A stretch of 64,000 nucleotides of DNA. Origin: Udaeobacter sp025935755 (GTDB taxonomy: Bacteria; Verrucomicrobiota; Verrucomicrobiia; Chthoniobacterales; UBA10450). The stretch is taken from NCBI GenBank assembly GCA_036278715.1, contig DASUKN010000082.1, forward strand, positions 9,469 through 73,468. The letters are read 5' to 3'. This document shows, one piece after another, positions 8,638 to 17,933 of the stretch. The notes beneath the pieces were generated by a model, which saw only the letters and a list, made by a program, of their open reading frames with translations, was not told the origin of the DNA and searched no databases. The first letter of the stretch is position 1. Each line of letters begins with the position of its first letter. Made by a program: the position numbers and the translations under genes.

Positions 8638-10071
8638 ATGGCCGGACAGGGAATGCAGCAGAGGCAAAGCCTCGCGTTGCAGCAAGTTTTATCTCCGCAG
8701 CTGCAACAGAGTCTGCTCATTCTGCAGACGCCGCTGCTCGAGCTGCGCAACCTCGTTCAACAGGAGATGGAAACAAATCCTGTGCTGGAAGAATTGCCGG
8801 AGGATTCAGCCTCTAATGAACGCAGCGAGACTGAAGCCTCAGCCGACGAGAATTTTAAGGATGAGTTCGAGAAACTGGCGAGCCTTGATGAGGAATGGCG
8901 TGATTACATGGCCCAGTCGGCCAACTCGAGTTTCGATGGCCGGCGCCCTTCCAGAGAAGCAGACGAAAAGCGTCAGTTCCTGTTCGATTCCATTCCAGTC
9001 CAGGAAACACTTCAGCAAAATCTCATGGCGCAACTGAACCAGACCCTGCTCAGCGCCGATGACCGAAAAGCTGCGGAGCTGATCATTGGTAACATTGACG
9101 ACGACGGATTTCTCCAAAGCACCACGGAAGAAATGGCATTGAATTCAGGAATTCCGCAGGAGGACTTCGAGAGGGTTATTGGATTGATCCAAACTTTTTA
9201 TCCTGCGGGAGTTGGCGCGCGTGATCTGCGCGAATGTCTATTGATCCAGCTCGGACGACAGGGAAAGGAACACAGCCTCGAGCACCGGATCGTATCGGAG
9301 CACATGGACGACCTGGGGAAACATCGCTTTGTGGAGATCGCGCGCCGAATGGCAATCGGCGCCGACGAGGTACAAAAGGCCGCCGACAACATCGCGCGAT
9401 TGAACCCTCGCCCTGGCCAGATTTTCGCTGCAGCGCCGCAGAATTATGTGTTGCCGGACGTGATCGTGGAAAAGGTCGACGGCGAATATCAGATTTCGTT
9501 CAACAACGAACAGATTCCCCATCTGCGGATCAGTAATTTGTATAAGGACATCATTGGATCCGGCGACGTGCAGACCAGCGACGTGAAAGATTATATCCGG
9601 GACAAGATCCGCAGCGGCAAATTCCTGATCCGCTCGATCCATCAACGGCAGCAAACAATTATGAACATCGCGCAGCAGATCGTTTCACGGCAGCGCGATT
9701 TCCTCGAACACGGCGCATCACATTTGAAGCCGATGACAATGGCAGAAGTTGCCGACGCCGTGGGCGTGCATGAGACGACGGTTAGCCGCGCGGTGTCCGG
9801 CAAATACATGGCCACACCGCAGGGAGTTTTCGAGATGAAATATTTCTTCACAGGCGGGTATCAGACTGCGACTGGCGAATCACTGAGCAACACCAGCGTG
9901 AAACAAGCCGTTCTGGACCTCGTGAAGCATGAGAGCGGCAGCGCACCGTTGAGTGATCACGAGATCGTGGAGATTTTAAGCGAGCGCGGTATTCCAATCG
10001 CACGACGCACCGTCGCCAAGTATCGCAGCGAGTTAAACATTCTGCCCAGTCATATGCGGCGGAAATATTAA
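8638..10071 (+). CDS. rpoN: RNA polymerase sigma-54 factor
   Basis: Sigma-54 directs RNA polymerase to promoters with -24/-12 elements and needs enhancer-binding ATPases. The Gln/Leu-rich region I is typical (SLALQQVLSPQLQQSL, ETNPVLEELP). An acidic linker, the core-binding domain (YPAGVGARDLRECLLIQL) and the helix-turn-helix (VADAVGVHETTVSRAVSGKY) follow. The RpoN box ARRTVAKYR sits at about residues 455-463, close to the C-terminus. Length 477 is normal. No activator gene of the NtrC type is present in the window. Confidence 0.97.
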   Translation: MAGQGMQQRQSLALQQVLSPQLQQSLLILQTPLLELRNLVQQEMETNPVLEELPEDSASNERSETEASADENFKDEFEKLASLDEEWRDYMAQSANSSFDGRRPSREADEKRQFLFDSIPVQETLQQNLMAQLNQTLLSADDRKAAELIIGNIDDDGFLQSTTEEMALNSGIPQEDFERVIGLIQTFYPAGVGARDLRECLLIQLGRQGKEHSLEHRIVSEHMDDLGKHRFVEIARRMAIGADEVQKAADNIARLNPRPGQIFAAAPQNYVLPDVIVEKVDGEYQISFNNEQIPHLRISNLYKDIIGSGDVQTSDVKDYIRDKIRSGKFLIRSIHQRQQTIMNIAQQIVSRQRDFLEHGASHLKPMTMAEVADAVGVHETTVSRAVSGKYMATPQGVFEMKYFFTGGYQTATGESLSNTSVKQAVLDLVKHESGSAPLSDHEIVEILSERGIPIARRTVAKYRSELNILPSHMRRKY

Positions 10072-10099
10072 AGTGCTGTGGTGCGGCTGTTGAACGTTA

Positions 10100-10912
10100 A
10101 TGGCAACTGAAACCCAGATCGATCCCACACCGGCTTTGGCGGTGGCGCCGGTTATTACTCCGGCAGAGCGCGCCGACGAAGTATTTCTTGAAGGCCCGAA
10201 CTCGCGAATCGCGGAGTTCTGCACGTTGATGCGGGTCATGCGCGATTTCCTTCGCGGATATCGCGCTCTTCATTTTGTTGGCCCTTGCGTAACCGTGTTC
10301 GGCTCCGCGCGAATTAAACCTGGCGATCCGCACTACGAACTGGCGATGAAAATGGGCGCGGCGATCGCCCGGCTCGGATTTACAGTCATGACCGGCGGTG
10401 GGCCCGGCATTATGGAGGCGGCCAACCGCGGCGCGAAAGAGGCTGGCGGCCGTTCCGTTGGCTGCAACATCGAGCTGCCCTTCGAACAGTCATCCAACAG
10501 ATATCTCGATCGCTGTATTCGGTTGCACTATTTTTTCGTTCGCAAAGCGCTGCTGATAAAATATTCCTACGCTTTCGTCGTTATGCCGGGCGGCGTCGGC
10601 ACGCTGGATGAGCTTTTTGAGGCGCTCACGCTGATTCAGAACGGGAAGATCAAAAATTTTCCGATCGTGATCATGGGAACCGATTACTGGAGACACTTGA
10701 TCGATTTTATCGAGGAAATGGCTCAGCGCGGCAAAATCAGTGCGTCGGATTTAGGACTGATTTATGCCACCGATTCTGTTGAAGAAGCCATCGCCCATAT
10801 TCGCAGCAAGGCGATTGAGCAATTTGGTCTCAGGCGCGTCGCACACATGCGTCGCCACTTTCCATGGCTTGGGGAGCGCGGCTTTCCGGCCAAAGGTCCG
10901 GAAATTTGTTAA
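10100..10912 (+). CDS. LOG family protein (lysine decarboxylase-like fold)
   Basis: Member of the LOG/TIGR00730 family, whose plant and bacterial members are cytokinin riboside 5'-monophosphate phosphoribohydrolases and nucleotide hydrolases. The signature PGGVGTLDELFEAL is complete, and VTVFGSARI, MTGGGPGIMEAANRGAKE and GCNIELPFEQ frame the nucleotide-binding fold. The first about 45 residues extend beyond the core. It starts 28 bases after rpoN. The true substrate in this organism is unknown. Confidence 0.88.
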   Translation: MATETQIDPTPALAVAPVITPAERADEVFLEGPNSRIAEFCTLMRVMRDFLRGYRALHFVGPCVTVFGSARIKPGDPHYELAMKMGAAIARLGFTVMTGGGPGIMEAANRGAKEAGGRSVGCNIELPFEQSSNRYLDRCIRLHYFFVRKALLIKYSYAFVVMPGGVGTLDELFEALTLIQNGKIKNFPIVIMGTDYWRHLIDFIEEMAQRGKISASDLGLIYATDSVEEAIAHIRSKAIEQFGLRRVAHMRRHFPWLGERGFPAKGPEIC

Positions 10913-10938
10913 TCTCGCCGCGGACTGGAAAGCGTTCC

Positions 10939-11103
10939 ATGGCGATAAGCGTTCGCAAAACCCGCGTGCTGCTCAGTTTACTCGTTGCCGGATTGCTTTG
11001 TAGTTGCAGTACCGCAGGGACCAGCAGCACGAGAACCCAACCGGACGCCCAGCCTCAAACACAACCGCACGCGTCAGCCCCGCTTCGGCCGGGTCACAAC
11101 TGA
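10939..11103 (+). CDS. Small putative lipoprotein
   Basis: A 54-residue ORF with basic N-terminus (MAISVRKTR), hydrophobic core (VLLSLLVAGLL) and a cysteine in LCSC that could be lipidated. A short Thr/Gln/Pro-rich tail follows, with no recognisable domain. Such tiny lipoproteins are common envelope components, but the function is unknown. ATG at 10939 opens 27 bases after the LOG gene. It could be a chance ORF, although the signal-peptide pattern argues for it. Confidence 0.5.
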   Translation: MAISVRKTRVLLSLLVAGLLCSCSTAGTSSTRTQPDAQPQTQPHASAPLRPGHN

Positions 11104-11119
11104 TTCGTTAGGAAAGCCA

Positions 11120-12049
11120 TCAGGCTCTCAGTTTAGGTCGCCGCGAAAGCAATGGGCAAGTCGGCGGAACAATTAGCGAGATCGCCTCAGGCACGGCTTC
11201 ATAGCGGACTGTCGACAGACGCAATGGTTCACCATCCACGTTGACGGGAATTACTTCTTCAGAATGCACTTCCAGCCAGGGTGTTTGCCAATATGAGATA
11301 TACTCGCCATCCGATGGCAACTGTTGCAATTCACGCGCCGCGGCAAGCAACGCCGTCGCCGACATCTGACGAACGACGAGCACATCCAGCAAACCGTCAT
11401 CGACATACGCTCGCGGAGCGACTTGGATACCGCCGCCCGTCTGGCGCCCGTTTCCAACAATTGCCACGAGCCCACTCCCAATAATTTCCCGGCCCGGCAA
11501 GATAAGGGTTCCTTCATAATGATGGAGGCTGATTGCCAGAATTGCACCCATCACAGTGTAGGCGGCCGGACCAAGCAGGCGTTTCAGTTCCGGTGACGTA
11601 GTTGCAGTGATCTCCGCACCGAAGCCGGAGCTGGCTGCGTTGAGAAACCAATGATCGTTGGCTTTGCCAAGGTCGACTGGCACCCCCTCGCCTCTCATAC
11701 AGAGCGCCAGCGCCTTTGCCGGATCCCGTGGGATACGGCTAGCGGTCGCGAAATCATTGGCGGTTCCGAGCGGCACTATTCCCATGGTCGGTCGCGCAGT
11801 CTCTGAAATGTCCATCAATCCGTTAAGGACCTCATTCAGGGTCCCGTCACCGCCGGCAGCAATGATCAAATCCACTTCGCCGGCTTCCGACACAAATCGA
11901 TGCGCGTCTCCCTTCTCCCACGTCAGTCGCACTTCGATCCGATGGCCCGCAGTTCGGTGCCGGGTGACCGCCGCCCGGAGGACATCGTTCCCTGCTACTT
12001 TACCGTTGATAATCAAACGGACCCTTTTGCTCTTTGCCCTGGTTTTCAT
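11120..12049 (-). CDS. Diacylglycerol/lipid kinase (YegS/DagK-like)
   Basis: Probable ATP-dependent lipid kinase acting on diacylglycerol or a related lipid at the inner membrane. The DAGK catalytic motif GGDGTLNEVLNGL, the preceding RVRLIINGKVAG strand, and PLGTANDFA are present. The C-terminal beta-rich part contains VAPRAYVDDGLLDVLVV. The start is the ATG at 12049 (MKTRAKSKR); about 110 residues of open frame upstream have no family resemblance. It is divergent from ldhA with 138 bases between them, so both promoters must lie there. Confidence 0.88.
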   Translation of the reverse strand: MKTRAKSKRVRLIINGKVAGNDVLRAAVTRHRTAGHRIEVRLTWEKGDAHRFVSEAGEVDLIIAAGGDGTLNEVLNGLMDISETARPTMGIVPLGTANDFATASRIPRDPAKALALCMRGEGVPVDLGKANDHWFLNAASSGFGAEITATTSPELKRLLGPAAYTVMGAILAISLHHYEGTLILPGREIIGSGLVAIVGNGRQTGGGIQVAPRAYVDDGLLDVLVVRQMSATALLAAARELQQLPSDGEYISYWQTPWLEVHSEEVIPVNVDGEPLRLSTVRYEAVPEAISLIVPPTCPLLSRRPKLRA

Positions 12050-12187
12050 CGACAGCGCCGCGAGGACGTAAAAAGTGTTCGCCTTACACAATGAATCGGC
12101 AAGCCCGCCGATAAACGGCGGCCGCCCGCGATGAAGTATTCGTTTCGGTTCTATTGTGATCGCGAGGCAAATCGCGGACATTGACCA

Positions 12188-13174
12188 GTGAACGTCGCAA
12201 TCTTCAGCGCAAAAAAGTACGACCGTGAATTTCTGAGCGCGGCGAATGGTTCGTGTCACGAATTGCGATTTTTCGAGCCGCATCTGAATGAAGAGACTGT
12301 GGGTCTCGCCGCGGGATTCGACGTTGCGTGTGTATTTGTGAACGACCAGGTAAACGCTGCGGTGATCGCAAATCTGCATTCGTTAGGGGTGCGACTGATC
12401 GCGTTGCGCTGCGCTGGTTACAACAATGTCGATCTCGGGGCGGCGAAGCAACAGGGTATCACGGTAGTGCGCGTTCCCGCTTACTCGCCTTACGCGGTAG
12501 CGGAGCACACGATCACGCTCATGCTGGCGCTCAACCGGAAAGTGCACCGCGCGTACAATCGGGTGCGCGAAGGCAATTTTGCTCTCGACGGGCTGATCGG
12601 GTTCGATGTGCACCGCAAAACAGTCGGCGTGATCGGCACCGGACAAATTGGAACGGTAGTGGCGCAAATCCTTATCGGATTCGGTTGTTCGATTTTGGCG
12701 TTTGATCCGGTTCCCAATCCGACCTGTCATTCGCTCGGTGTGCAGTATGTGGAACTGAACGAACTATTAGCGCAATCAGACATCATCAGCTTGCATTGCC
12801 CGTTGACGCCGGAGAACGAACACATCATCAATGATGCCGCGATCGCCAATATGAAGAACGGCGTCATGCTGATCAATACCAGTCGCGGCGCGCTTCTGGA
12901 TACCGTTGCCATTGTCGATGCACTAAAGAGCGGCAAAATCGGTTATCTGGGTCTGGACGTATACGAAGAGGAAGAAGAAATCTTTTTTGAAGATCGTTCA
13001 GGGTTGATTCTCAGCGACGACGTCTTCGCACGGCTGCTGACATTTCCAAATGTAATCATCACCGGGCACCAGGCTTTCTTCACAAAGGAAGCTTTATTGA
13101 AGATCGCGGCAACGACGATCGACAACATCACCAGGTTCGAAAGCCATCAGCCGATCGAGAAGCTGGCCGGCTAA
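12188..13174 (+). CDS. ldhA: D-lactate dehydrogenase (2-hydroxyacid dehydrogenase)
   Basis: NAD-dependent reduction of pyruvate to D-lactate, the fermentative end of glycolysis. The protein has RCAGYNNVDL (substrate arginine), the Rossmann motif VIGTGQIGT, the NTSRGALLDT segment and the catalytic histidine in TGHQAFFTKEAL, the form specific to LdhA rather than other 2-hydroxyacid dehydrogenases. Length 328 is typical. The start is GTG at 12188. It fits with the gap-pgk-tpiA block further along and implies some fermentative capacity. Confidence 0.92.
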   Translation: MNVAIFSAKKYDREFLSAANGSCHELRFFEPHLNEETVGLAAGFDVACVFVNDQVNAAVIANLHSLGVRLIALRCAGYNNVDLGAAKQQGITVVRVPAYSPYAVAEHTITLMLALNRKVHRAYNRVREGNFALDGLIGFDVHRKTVGVIGTGQIGTVVAQILIGFGCSILAFDPVPNPTCHSLGVQYVELNELLAQSDIISLHCPLTPENEHIINDAAIANMKNGVMLINTSRGALLDTVAIVDALKSGKIGYLGLDVYEEEEEIFFEDRSGLILSDDVFARLLTFPNVIITGHQAFFTKEALLKIAATTIDNITRFESHQPIEKLAG

Positions 13175-13305
13175 TTCCGATGCAACCGAGAAAAACGGCA
13201 GCATCTGAGCGCGAGGTTAAAAGTTCCCCGTTTTGCCTGGGAAAAATGCGTGGCAGTGTGGGCGGCATACCCGCGGTGGATGTTGCTTCCGCGAAGAGTT
13301 TGTAA

Positions 13306-13941
13306 ATGGACACCAGAATTGTGGCCGGAATGATCGCCGCATTTGCCTTTTCCAGTGCGCTCGTTAGCGCGGACCAGCAACGGCTGCATTTCGACGTGCC
13401 AGCGAAAGAATCTGCCAAGGCGGATGAACTGGCCAGCCAGCTCGCGAAGCTTTCACGCAGAGTGGATGCGAAGGAAGCGAAGCTCCTGGCAGATTGCGCT
13501 TATGCGACAGTGGCGCAATTAAGGGAGGAATATCGGCCTTTTGGCACGCCGATCTTTAACAATTTTCTCGTTTATCACGGCCTTAAAAAGCGCGGCTATT
13601 GTTATCAATGGAGCGAGGACCTGCTCATCGCACTGGACAAGCTCAAACTCAAGACCCTTGAACTCCACTGGGGTGACACCTACCGCGACACATGGCGCGA
13701 GAACAATTGCCTGGTCGTAACGGGGAAAGGACAACCGTTTGAGCGCGGGATGATCCTCGAGTGCTGGCGGCACTTTGGGCATCTCCGCTGGAACCTCGTT
13801 CCGTCAGATCAGGACCCTTACTACGAGAACACCGAATGGGCGGAGAAGATCCGCGCACGCGCAGCTGCCAAATCTTCGCGGACTGGTCATGGTGTTGCAT
13901 TGCAGACCAAAGTCGCGCCAACGAGCCACTCACGGGATTAA
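13306..13941 (+). CDS. Hypothetical exported protein
   Basis: An N-terminal signal peptide is visible (GMIAAFAFSSALVSA). The mature part starts with a Lys/Glu-rich helical segment and then a compact region rich in Tyr, Trp and Cys: FNNFLVYHGLKKRGYCYQWSEDL, then LHWGDTYRDTWRENNCLVV and LECWRHFGHLRW. The regular spacing of aromatic residues suggests a folded periplasmic domain, but no family is recognised. The C-terminal tail (after IRARAAAKSS) looks unstructured and ends just before repeat DNA. Confidence 0.65.
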   Translation: MDTRIVAGMIAAFAFSSALVSADQQRLHFDVPAKESAKADELASQLAKLSRRVDAKEAKLLADCAYATVAQLREEYRPFGTPIFNNFLVYHGLKKRGYCYQWSEDLLIALDKLKLKTLELHWGDTYRDTWRENNCLVVTGKGQPFERGMILECWRHFGHLRWNLVPSDQDPYYENTEWAEKIRARAAAKSSRTGHGVALQTKVAPTSHSRD

Positions 13942-13966
13942 CGTTCACTGCCGCAAAGGTGCTTCC

Positions 13967-14077
13967 GGGGAGCGCGAGCGCCTCGCTCGCTTGTTTCGGC
14001 GCCCCCGCGGAAACTGCCTAAAGCCGCCTCGAACGTCTTGGAGGCTACGTTGCAGCTTCGCATCGCTCAGAATGACA
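13967..14077. repeat. Two adjacent palindromic elements
   Basis: A GGGGAGCGCGAGCGCCTCGC element at 13967 is followed at about 14023 by a CCTCGAAC...CAGAATGACA element of the TCATTCCGAGCG family. They fill most of the gap between the exported protein and the ZIP transporter. Confidence 0.7.
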
Positions 14078-14185
14078 TATAAGGTGCTGCGTCATGCATC
14101 GCGTCGATCATTTCCGTTTTCGTAAGACGCGTACTACTCCGTCGAACTATTGTACCGTGCCGCGTTGCTACCGATTCTTCGTCTA

Positions 14186-14944
14186 ATGGCCAACACGCTC
14201 TGGCAGGTCATCGCCGCTTACATTTTCGCTGTCGCCGGCGGATCGATCAGTGCATCACTGCGGCTTAAGCACAAGCCGCTTTGTGCACTCATCAGCTTCG
14301 CAGCAGGAACTCTACTCGGCGTAACGTTGTTTGCGATCTTCCCGGAGAGTTTTTCCGCGTGCCCATGGTGGGCGGTTGTACTGGCGCTAATCACAGGCTA
14401 TGCGCTTTTCTTTCTTATCAGCAAACATGTCCATCATGTTTGCCCTGCTTGCGCAGCCAGTCATTTTGACGCTGACGCCACGCGGCATTTTAGCGAAATT
14501 GCTACTGCGCTGATCATCGCTTTGGCAATTCATAGCATGACGGATGGTTTAGCTTTGGGAATTCAAGGCGAAGCGGCTGCGAGCGGTGCTGCAAAGTGGT
14601 CGCTGTTCTCTGCTCTGTGCATCCACAAAATTCCTGAAGGTCTCGCGCTCGGCAGTCTTTTGATCGGAGCAGGATTCAGCCGCTCATCCGCAGTGGGATG
14701 GGTGGCAGCGGTTGAATCCACAACACTCCTCGGCGGTGTTATCGGCTATCTTTTTCTAACGAACATCTCCACCTTATGGTTAGGCTTGATTATGGCCCAC
14801 GTCGGCGGCGGGTTCGTTTACCTCGCAGTGCACGCTGTGCTTGGCGAAATGTTAAAGCACGGAAAAAAACTGGTCCTCACAAGCTTCGCACTGGGAATCG
14901 TGCTGATCGCCATTTTGAATATCGGATTGCGAATAGTTGGCTAG
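14186..14944 (+). CDS. ZIP family metal transporter
   Basis: Inner-membrane transporter for divalent metal, probably zinc, of the ZIP family. About seven to eight hydrophobic helices are seen. The paired metal-binding motifs are intact: HSMTDGLALG in one helix and HKIPEGLALG in the next. A His-rich loop (HVHHVCPACAASHFD) precedes them, as is usual for the ZIP variable loop. ATG at 14186 is chosen over an upstream TTG at 14150, since MANTLWQVIAAYIF begins the first helix. Confidence 0.9.
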   Translation: MANTLWQVIAAYIFAVAGGSISASLRLKHKPLCALISFAAGTLLGVTLFAIFPESFSACPWWAVVLALITGYALFFLISKHVHHVCPACAASHFDADATRHFSEIATALIIALAIHSMTDGLALGIQGEAAASGAAKWSLFSALCIHKIPEGLALGSLLIGAGFSRSSAVGWVAAVESTTLLGGVIGYLFLTNISTLWLGLIMAHVGGGFVYLAVHAVLGEMLKHGKKLVLTSFALGIVLIAILNIGLRIVG

Positions 14945-14957
14945 CGCAGGCGCTTTC

Positions 14958-15061
14958 GGGGTACAGGCTGCCGGCCTGTAGTTGCCGGCAATTGCCCCAT
15001 GCCCCATTTGCCCAGTCGCGGCAAGCTGCCGCGACTTAGAGGCTGGCAGCCTGTGCTCCCC
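14958..15061. repeat. Palindromic element before lysA
   Basis: TACAGGCTGCCGGCCTG on the left pairs with GAGGCTGGCAGCCTGTGC on the right; both ends carry GGGG/CCCC. Internal hairpins are GTTGCCGGCAA and GTCGCGGCAAGCTGCCGCGAC. It holds an ATG (14999) in frame with lysA, so an automatic caller would extend the protein into the repeat. Confidence 0.8.
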
Positions 15062-15076
15062 GGAATAGATTCGCGC

Positions 15077-16423
15077 GTGCATTCGTTTGAGTACCGGGAC
15101 GGACAGCTCTACTGCGAAGATGTCGATCTAAAACGTGTTGCGGAGAAATTCGGGACGCCGACTTACGTTTACAGCGCCGAAACGATCGGGGATCACTACA
15201 AGCGACTCAACGCCGCGCTCGCGCCGCTGGATCACCTAATTTGTTATGCTGTAAAAGCGAACTCGAATCGCGCCATCCTGAAGTTGCTCGTACGGGCGGG
15301 TGCAGGCTTCGATATTGTATCCGGTGGCGAATTATTTCGTGTGCTCGCGGCGGGCGGCGATCCGGGCAGGTGCACATTCGCGGGGGTCGGCAAATCAGCT
15401 GACGAAATCGAATATGCACTCAAGCAAGGTGTTTATAGCTTCAACGTCGAAAGCGAATCGGAACTCGAGGCCATCGAGCGCATCGCCCGCTCTAGGAAAA
15501 TGCGGGCGCCAATCGCGTTGCGCGTGAACCCTGATGTAGAGCCGCATACGCATCAGTACATCTCAACCGGGTCGAAGCAGAACAAGTTCGGCATCGCACT
15601 GAATCAAGTGGAAGCGGTGTATGAACGCGCGGCACGCATGAACAATCTCGAGATCGTCGGCGTGCAGATGCACATCGGTTCTCAAATCACAGCCGCCAAC
15701 CCCTTCGCGAGCGCAATCGAAAAAATGCTACCACTCGTGCGCGAGCTGAAATCGAAATTCCACATTCAGTTTGTGAGCATCGGCGGCGGCATGGGGATCA
15801 TTTACCGGCGCGCGCTGGCAAGCGGATCAGGCAAATGGTGGCGGGACCACGCCAGCGAGCCGCGCGCGTTCAGTCTGCGCGATTACTCTGATGCCGTTGT
15901 GCCGCCGTTGCGCGAGTTGGGTATCCAGGTCCTTGTCGAGCCTGGCCGTTTCCTGGTAGGCAACGCCGGCGTTTTACTGACGCGCGCTCGTTACATCAAG
16001 CGCACCGTCAACAAAACGTTCGCGATCGTCGACGCAGGGATGAACGATCTGATCCGGCCGGCGTTGTACCAGAGCTATCACGAAATCGTACCTTGTAGGG
16101 CGTCCGCCGCGGCGGACGCCGATGCGAGCACGAGCCCCATTAAGACAGAAAAAATCGACATCGTTGGCCCGGTATGCGAGTCCGGCGATTTTTTCGGCCT
16201 TGACCGGGAGATGCCCGAACTGCACGAAGACGATTTGCTCGCCATCATGAGTGCTGGTGCGTACGGATTTGTGATGGCGTCGAACTACAATTCGCGTCCG
16301 CTCCCTGCAGAAGCACTGGTTCGCGGCGACAAGTTCGCGCTGATTCGGAAGCGACAAACATGGGAAGACCTCGTCCGCGGAGAGGTAGAGCCTGATTGGA
16401 GTGATGGAGTGGTTGGGTCATGA
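15077..16423 (+). CDS. lysA: Diaminopimelate decarboxylase
   Basis: PLP enzyme that decarboxylates meso-diaminopimelate to lysine. Visible landmarks are the PLP lysine in YAVKANSN, HIGSQI, VSIGGGMGI, the EPGRFLVGNAG segment and the second-subunit cysteine in CESGDFF. GTG at 15077 (VHSFEYRDGQLYCEDV) matches the usual LysA start; the open frame to ATG 14999 is repeat-derived. At 16099-16120 a perfect palindrome adds about 13 residues (CRASAAADADAST) between YHEIVP and KIDIVGP, a position that is continuous in other LysA proteins. Confidence 0.94.
   Translation: MHSFEYRDGQLYCEDVDLKRVAEKFGTPTYVYSAETIGDHYKRLNAALAPLDHLICYAVKANSNRAILKLLVRAGAGFDIVSGGELFRVLAAGGDPGRCTFAGVGKSADEIEYALKQGVYSFNVESESELEAIERIARSRKMRAPIALRVNPDVEPHTHQYISTGSKQNKFGIALNQVEAVYERAARMNNLEIVGVQMHIGSQITAANPFASAIEKMLPLVRELKSKFHIQFVSIGGGMGIIYRRALASGSGKWWRDHASEPRAFSLRDYSDAVVPPLRELGIQVLVEPGRFLVGNAGVLLTRARYIKRTVNKTFAIVDAGMNDLIRPALYQSYHEIVPCRASAAADADASTSPIKTEKIDIVGPVCESGDFFGLDREMPELHEDDLLAIMSAGAYGFVMASNYNSRPLPAEALVRGDKFALIRKRQTWEDLVRGEVEPDWSDGVVGS
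16099..16120. repeat. Perfect 22-base palindrome in lysA
   Basis: GGCGTCCGCCG followed by its exact reverse complement, preceded by TGTAG. It is translated in frame as part of an Ala/Asp-rich insert. Confidence 0.85.
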
Positions 16424-16539
16424 GCGGAATCGGATATAATGTCGAGATTTTCCGCCAGCACTCCAGCACTCCCCTACTCCACCTGCCGCCACTTGCGGAA
16501 TTTCGCGGTCCGCATAAATAGTCATCCTCGCCAGAAACG

Positions 16540-17238
16540 ATGAAACGTCTCTTACTCGTATGCTGTTTATCGATGATCGCGCTCAGTCTGCGCGCCGCGC
16601 CGCCTACCGGAGGTGAATACATTCTTCTGGTTGGCGGCCCTTCGATGTATCAATGGGAAAAATATAAAGCTGTCCCGCACGACCATTGGTGGGCCAACTT
16701 TGTGCGGGCCGCCCGTCTACGCACGGAGCAGATACGCGAGCAGGCCGGCCCGGACGCAAAGATCACCTGGCTCATCTATAGACAGGGTTACGAGGATCGT
16801 GCGAAGCAGGAGCATCAGGATTTGATCAGCTTAATCAATACGGTTCGTGACAAATTTAATATCAATCTCATCTGGTTCGGTCCTGGGCACGAGGTCATCG
16901 ATTACATCAATACCGGACAACCTCGGGATCAGGTGAAGATCGTGGATTTCGAATATTTCGGGCATTCGAATCGCGCCTGTTTCATGTTCGATTACAGCAA
17001 CAACATCGACAGCGCATGTAAATCGTGGCTGCACGAGAACGATCTGAAACAAATTAATCGCCGCGCCTTCGCGCGTGGGGCTTACGCGAAAAGCTGGGGC
17101 TGCCACACCGGCGAAAGCATGTCCAAGAAATGGTATGCAGCGACCGGGATCCATATGATCGGTGCCCTGGGCAAAACCCAGTTCATGATGGAAGAACTGC
17201 CGATCCTCTGTTCTGAGGACGGCCGATGGGTGAATTGA
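16540..17238 (+). CDS. Secreted protein with His/Cys pair, possibly caspase-like
   Basis: A signal peptide (LLLVCCLSMIALSLRA) precedes a 210-residue domain. Strand-like hydrophobic segments end in EYFGHSNRACF and in KSWGCHTGESMS. The spacing of a strand-GHS and a later strand-GCHTGE recalls the His/Cys dyad of clan CD peptidases (caspase, C11, C80 families), which is my inference and not a clear family match. GGEYILLVGGPSMYQWEKYK and HDHWWANFVRAA are further conserved-looking blocks. Neighbours give no operon hint. Confidence 0.5.
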   Translation: MKRLLLVCCLSMIALSLRAAPPTGGEYILLVGGPSMYQWEKYKAVPHDHWWANFVRAARLRTEQIREQAGPDAKITWLIYRQGYEDRAKQEHQDLISLINTVRDKFNINLIWFGPGHEVIDYINTGQPRDQVKIVDFEYFGHSNRACFMFDYSNNIDSACKSWLHENDLKQINRRAFARGAYAKSWGCHTGESMSKKWYAATGIHMIGALGKTQFMMEELPILCSEDGRWVN

Positions 17239-17460
17239 TTTGCCATCGCCGCTTCGGAATTGATTGTCGTTGATACCATTTCAGGCCGGTGCTTTGCCTG
17301 ACAAGACGCACCCGTCGTCTTTAACGGCTTCCGTCTTTCCAAAGATCGACAACAAGTCAGTCCGCATCCGGCGATATTTGAGATCGACATTCGCGGACGG
17401 GCTTGCCATGACAGTACGTGGGTTCCAGCGGCGTCACAGAAACCTCATTAAAAAGAACTT

Positions 17461-17901
17461 ATGAATTGGAAAAAATTCTTCTTCGCATTCATCGCGGCGT
17501 TTGTTGCTTTGTTCGCATTCGATTTTCTTTGGTATGCGACGCTAATGCACGACGTCCATAGGGAAGTACCCACCTTGTTGCGACCGGAAGCGGATCTTGG
17601 GCATTACTTCGGGTGGCTTGTTCTCGGCCACATTGTCATGGCGTTCTTTTTCACCTTGCTATGCGCTCGTTACATCCCGGGCGGAGGCGCGGGCGCCGGA
17701 GCGATGCTGGGCATTCTCGTGGGATTAGTGTACGCGGGGCCACATTTGATCTCGTTCGCAGTGCAACCACTAACGTTCAAAATCCTGTCCGGCTGGATCG
17801 CAGGCGCAGTGATCCAATTCGCGATCGCGGGCGCCGTTATCGGCGCGATCTACAAACCGGCGACCGAACACATCATGTACGTGAAGGAGCGGTTGCGCTA
17901 A
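17461..17901 (+). CDS. Four-helix membrane protein (DUF1761-like)
   Basis: 146 residues with four hydrophobic helices: FFFAFIAAFVALFAFDFLWY, WLVLGHIVMAFFFTLL, AGAMLGILVGLVYAGP and GAVIQFAIAGAVIGAIY. The FDFLWYATLM start and the GWLVLGH helix are typical of small DUF1761-type membrane proteins of unknown function. No catalytic residues can be named. Confidence 0.7.
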   Translation: MNWKKFFFAFIAAFVALFAFDFLWYATLMHDVHREVPTLLRPEADLGHYFGWLVLGHIVMAFFFTLLCARYIPGGGAGAGAMLGILVGLVYAGPHLISFAVQPLTFKILSGWIAGAVIQFAIAGAVIGAIYKPATEHIMYVKERLR

Positions 17902-17933
17902 AATCCGGGCCCGCGCCAACGATCCCCACGTTC

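Noticed and set aside
14999..15076. 26-codon upstream extension of lysA from ATG 14999
   Set aside because: It is encoded by the palindromic element at 14958-15061 and does not match LysA N-termini.
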